Shown here in pieces: positions 57,279 through 60,228 of a DNA stretch of 60,228 nt. Position numbers and translations under genes: made by a program. The notes beneath the pieces are model-generated. The model was given only the letters and a program-made list of their open reading frames with translations. It did not search any database and was not told where the DNA came from. Origin of the DNA: an uncultured Bacteroidia bacterium (GTDB lineage Bacteria; Bacteroidota; Bacteroidia; Bacteroidales; UBA932); the NCBI GenBank assembly GCA_902779765.1, contig CACZCQ010000011.1, positions 1 to 60,228 of the forward strand. The letters run 5' to 3'. Within the stretch, counting starts at the first letter, position 1. The number at the start of each line of letters is the position of its first letter.

Positions 57279-59870
57279 ATGAATAAGAGTTACCTACTCT
57301 TATCTTGGTCTATAGTTATAATACTTTTTTCTATCTTGGGATGTTCCAATCCTAAGACAAGTTTTGATAAACACTCATACATTAAAGAATGCGGCTTATC
57401 TTTAGATGGAAAGTTGCTTTCACCAGAAGTGGCGGATTCAATCATTCTCGAAGTATTAAAAGAGCCAAACCTTGATGATGATATAAAGTCTTCTTTATAT
57501 CTTTTTTTGAAGAAAGGCGACTATATATCTTGTGATAGTGTCTGCTATGCTCTTTCAAATGAAGATATCAGTAATGAGGAGAATGAAGAAAAGCTTAGAC
57601 ATCATTTTCTTTGCGTTGGTTATACTCTTTCATCTAGTGCAAAAGAGCTTTTAGATATTACATTATCATATGCCAAGAAAGCACCGGTAAGTCTGAAGAA
57701 GAAGATTGGAGAGTGTTCCTTCAACTATGCTGAATCCATTAGTGATACATTGACCGCTAGATCAGTTTTAAGGATTGTAGAAGCTCTTACTGGTGATAAT
57801 AATAGCATAACATCAGATAATGCAGAAGATATAATCAAATGGTGCAAAATCGGAATACCTGTTATAAAAAAAGCGTTTAATGATAACTCATTAATGATAT
57901 ATTTGTCTGAAGCAGGATATAAGTCGAATGATATACAAGCAGATGAATATGCAGATTCATTAGTTAGTTATATGATAAATGGAAGTATTAGTGATGAATC
58001 ATTCTATTCGGGAGGTACTATTAAGAAAAGGTTCTATTCTGCTTTAGAAAAGCATGAATATACTGTTGCAGAAAGGATAATAGATCATTTCATGGATGAT
58101 TTAACTAATAAAGAGTTTCTCGAACGTAAGAATCAGAGAGACTTAAAGCAATACGTCAAAGAGAGACTGTGGCCAAATGATTACACAGATTCCTCTCAAA
58201 TACTTACAATTAAATCGTATAATGAAATTGTAAGAGCCGTTTATGAAGCGACTACAGTTGTTCCAGAGGGACACGTATTGCAGTACTATCTTGAAAAAGC
58301 CAGGCTTCTTTATTATCAAAGAGATTCTTCATTTGCTGATTGGTTGACGGCCATGTATTTCCATGGGATTGACGATTCTTTCCCGTCAATGGCACATTGG
58401 ATTAACTTTGACTCCTTGCTATTTCCTACTTATCTCTATTACCCCCAGGTAATGGCATTAATGTCATATCAATACAATTCTCCTGATACAAGAAATATAT
58501 ATAATGCAAGCCTATACATTAAAGGCACTAGCGATTTTATCCCGATTCAAATATATAAAGCCGTAAAGCAGACTTCTAATAAAAATATAAAGGCATATGC
58601 GGACTCTATTAGAAACGGCCTTGAACCAATAGGAGCATTAACAAAAAGAGATACCCTTGTCAAGGATTCTCTGGAGGTTAATCTTGCCAACATACTTGTC
58701 AAATGCCTTTATTCATGGGAGGATATCAAAACAAACCTAAAGAACGATGAAGTTGCCATTGAGTTTTTAGCATGTCCATCACTTGATTTACCAAAACGAA
58801 CTATCTATAAAGCGGTGATTCTTAGAAATGATATAGATTATCCTTTCAAAGTGGATCTTTGTGATGAGAATCAGATAAAAAAAGAATTGCAAAGACGGAG
58901 TAATGATAATGGTATATATGATATTATCTGGAAGCCTCTTGAGGATTTCATAAATAAAGGCGAGTCAATCTACTACTCCACAGATGGACTTCTTAATCTA
59001 ATCAACATTCAGGCTATAAAGGGGAAGGATGGAAGCTATATTATGGACAATTACCAATTGTGTCAAGTTTCATCTACCAGAGAAATACTAAGTCACGAAG
59101 AAAGGACACCGCTCTCCTCTATCGCTCTATTTGGTGGACTTGAGTATTCCTCGAGCTTTACTAATAATCAACAAACAAAATCGTTATATCGAAAAAACAA
59201 AACAAGTAGAGGTATCTATCGTGATGCTCTTGAGTATTTGCCGAAGTCCATAGAAGAAGTTAAGGCGATTTCGGGATTTGCCAAAGACTATGGGATTGAA
59301 AACACATGTTTGATGGGCGAAAGTGGAACGGAAGAGGCTTTTTATGCAACTTCATCGCATCAACCAGATATCCTACATATAGCGACACATGGTTTCTACT
59401 ATTCAAAAACAGAATCATCATATATAGATTACTTTGACAAAAGGAGATTGAATACACCTTTGGATCGTTGCGGTATCGTATTGTCACGTGGAAAGCACGT
59501 ATGGGCGGGAGAAAGTGTTCCAGAAGGATCAGAAGATGGCATACTATTAGGTTCTGAAATAATTGGTCTCGATTTAGATGGTGTTGATCTGGTCGTACTT
59601 TCAGCCTGTAACACAGCATTAGGCGACATCTCAGGAGAAGGGGTGGCTGGTTTGAGACAGGCATTTAAAAGAGCCGGTGTCAAATCCCTACTCATGACAC
59701 TCAGCAAAGTCGATGATGAGGCCACCGCGTTCTTCATGACCACTTTTTATGAGAATCTCTTCAGTGGTAAAGACAAACACACTTCATACAAAGAAGCGAT
59801 AAATACAATGCGCTCATCAGGACGTTTCTCCGATCCTAAATACTGGTCGCCTTTCATCCTGGTTGACTAG
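57279..59870 (+). CDS. CHAT-domain (caspase-like) protease lipoprotein
   Basis: An 863-residue protein. A lipoprotein signal (ILFSILGC, cysteine at residue 22) places it outside the cytoplasm. Residues 30-480 are helical-repeat-like with no clear motif. The C-terminal CHAT domain has the catalytic histidine H704 in LHIATHGFYYSK and the cysteine C777 in LVVLSACNTALGD, followed by GEGVAGLRQAFKRAGVKSLLMTL and the ending DPKYWSPFILVD. CHAT proteases cut partners after activation; the CRISPR-linked TPR-CHAT (Craspase) cuts Csx30, which frees a sigma factor. Here the CHAT gene directly follows an anti-sigma gene, which suggests a similar circuit in the envelope (inference). Confidence 0.9.
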   Translation: MNKSYLLLSWSIVIILFSILGCSNPKTSFDKHSYIKECGLSLDGKLLSPEVADSIILEVLKEPNLDDDIKSSLYLFLKKGDYISCDSVCYALSNEDISNEENEEKLRHHFLCVGYTLSSSAKELLDITLSYAKKAPVSLKKKIGECSFNYAESISDTLTARSVLRIVEALTGDNNSITSDNAEDIIKWCKIGIPVIKKAFNDNSLMIYLSEAGYKSNDIQADEYADSLVSYMINGSISDESFYSGGTIKKRFYSALEKHEYTVAERIIDHFMDDLTNKEFLERKNQRDLKQYVKERLWPNDYTDSSQILTIKSYNEIVRAVYEATTVVPEGHVLQYYLEKARLLYYQRDSSFADWLTAMYFHGIDDSFPSMAHWINFDSLLFPTYLYYPQVMALMSYQYNSPDTRNIYNASLYIKGTSDFIPIQIYKAVKQTSNKNIKAYADSIRNGLEPIGALTKRDTLVKDSLEVNLANILVKCLYSWEDIKTNLKNDEVAIEFLACPSLDLPKRTIYKAVILRNDIDYPFKVDLCDENQIKKELQRRSNDNGIYDIIWKPLEDFINKGESIYYSTDGLLNLINIQAIKGKDGSYIMDNYQLCQVSSTREILSHEERTPLSSIALFGGLEYSSSFTNNQQTKSLYRKNKTSRGIYRDALEYLPKSIEEVKAISGFAKDYGIENTCLMGESGTEEAFYATSSHQPDILHIATHGFYYSKTESSYIDYFDKRRLNTPLDRCGIVLSRGKHVWAGESVPEGSEDGILLGSEIIGLDLDGVDLVVLSACNTALGDISGEGVAGLRQAFKRAGVKSLLMTLSKVDDEATAFFMTTFYENLFSGKDKHTSYKEAINTMRSSGRFSDPKYWSPFILVD

Positions 59871-59991
59871 CATTTTTTTTCGCTGAGAAAGAGCTGTTAT
59901 CTGCTGGATGAGGCATCTCGCAACCCACATCTAAAACCCCAATCTTCACTCTCCGTCATTAACGGAACCAATTGAAAATAAGTGAATTATA

Positions 59992-60023
59992 TTTGGAAAA
60001 TTCAAATCTTTTTCTTATATTTG
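59992..60023 (+). promoter_or_regulatory. Canonical promoter of a predicted small RNA
   Basis: TTTG (59992-59995), exactly 20 bases, TATATTTG (60016-60023). No gene follows within the window; a strong terminator is reached after about 70 bases. Confidence 0.75.
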
Positions 60024-60029
60024 TATGTC

Positions 60030-60096
60030 TTAAAAGGGCAATTTTTAAAAGCTTAAACATTTATTTTTAGGGGTACTTCGGTACCCTCCTTTTTTT
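60030..60096 (+). ncRNA. Predicted small RNA of about 65-70 nt
   Basis: The stretch between a perfect promoter and a perfect terminator has no open frame of useful length. The 5' part is A/T-rich (AAAAGGGCAATTTTTAAAAG) and single-stranded by eye; the 3' end is the UUCG-loop terminator. It could be a trans-acting sRNA or the leader of a gene beyond the window. The interval 59871-59991 before it shows nothing I can support. Confidence 0.55.
60070..60096 (+). terminator. Strong terminator with UUCG tetraloop
   Basis: GGGTAC (60071-60076), TTCG, GTACCC (60081-60086), then TCCTTTTTTT. A perfect stem on an extra-stable loop followed by a T run. Confidence 0.88.
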
Positions 60097-60104
60097 GCCT
60101 GAAT

Positions 60105-60205
60105 CTCAACATTTCCTGATTTACCAACTTTCCTGCTTAGAGATAGATTCCCTGTCCCTTCCATGGCAACTCAACATTTTTTGATTTGCCAACTTTTTTT
60201 CTTAA
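60105..60205. repeat. Two direct repeats of about 35 bases, period 65
   Basis: CTCAACATTT begins at 60105 and 60170. Each is followed by (C/T)(C/T)TGATTT(A/G)CCAACTTT and a T/C-rich end CTTA(G/A)(A/G)GA. Spacing is like the four-unit array upstream of the sigma gene (57-70 bases), but the core sequence differs. More copies may lie beyond the window edge. Confidence 0.6.
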
Positions 60206-60228
60206 AGAAAAATATAGATTATTTTTAT

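Overview
The window looks like a chromosome segment of an anaerobic Bacteroidota, most likely order Bacteroidales (a gut-type uncultured lineage is plausible, but family level is a guess). The evidence is a SusC-type TonB-linked porin, lipoprotein signal peptides with a C after a short hydrophobic run, Bacteroidota promoters (TTTG, about 20 bases, TAnnTTTG), near absence of Shine-Dalgarno sequences, and standard housekeeping genes (dnaK, murA, murB, prfA, gmk, nadD, alr, rsgA, queF).

Layout. 1-6 kb: 5' end of a susC gene (minus), a TrmH-type methyltransferase, a sugar MFS transporter and a lipoprotein carrying two complete GH13 amylase modules. 5.7-7.7 kb: polyprenyl synthase and rsgA. 7.7-13.4 kb: a MarR regulator and five overlapping or closely spaced genes for a heterodisulfide-reductase/Qmo-like electron-transfer complex with a membrane cytochrome b/Fe-S subunit. 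13.4-19.4 kb: a large zinc metalloprotease, a decayed RhuM-like gene and a GH106-like glycosidase. 19.4-21.5 kb: an antitoxin-PIN toxin-MATE pump operon. 21.5-26.9 kb: flippase, OPA-type transporter, DUF486 protein, HAD phosphatase, EamA transporter and a small lipoprotein. 26.9-42.9 kb: a dense housekeeping block, with a P1B ATPase that lacks its nucleotide-binding domain. 42.9-46.9 kb: tRNA-Gln, an acyltransferase-like membrane protein, a GH95-like glycosidase and a macro-like protein. 46.9-47.5 kb: a collapsed IS21-like remnant between two truncated genes. 47.5-51.1 kb: two NUDIX-winged-helix regulators with GTCA/TGAC operators around a vWA protein and several small genes.

51.15 kb to the right edge is an AT-richer integrated island. 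Its left end is the 3' half of a tRNA-Val(GAC) gene with its terminator still in place, followed at once by a CTnDOT-type tyrosine recombinase and an excisionase-like gene. It then carries small paralogous orphan genes, an array of four two-part repeats, and a compact sigma factor / membrane anti-sigma / CHAT-protease lipoprotein operon. A predicted small RNA (canonical promoter and UUCG-loop terminator about 70 bases apart) and another repeat pair follow. The sigma/anti-sigma/CHAT cassette is the best candidate for an undescribed system: the caspase-like protease and the C-terminal half of the anti-sigma factor are both predicted to lie outside the cytoplasm, which suggests protease-controlled release of a dedicated sigma factor.

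A recurring property of the core region is that several -7 boxes end only 4-9 bases before the start codon, which predicts nearly leaderless mRNAs. All calls rest on reading the sequence; no database search was possible.
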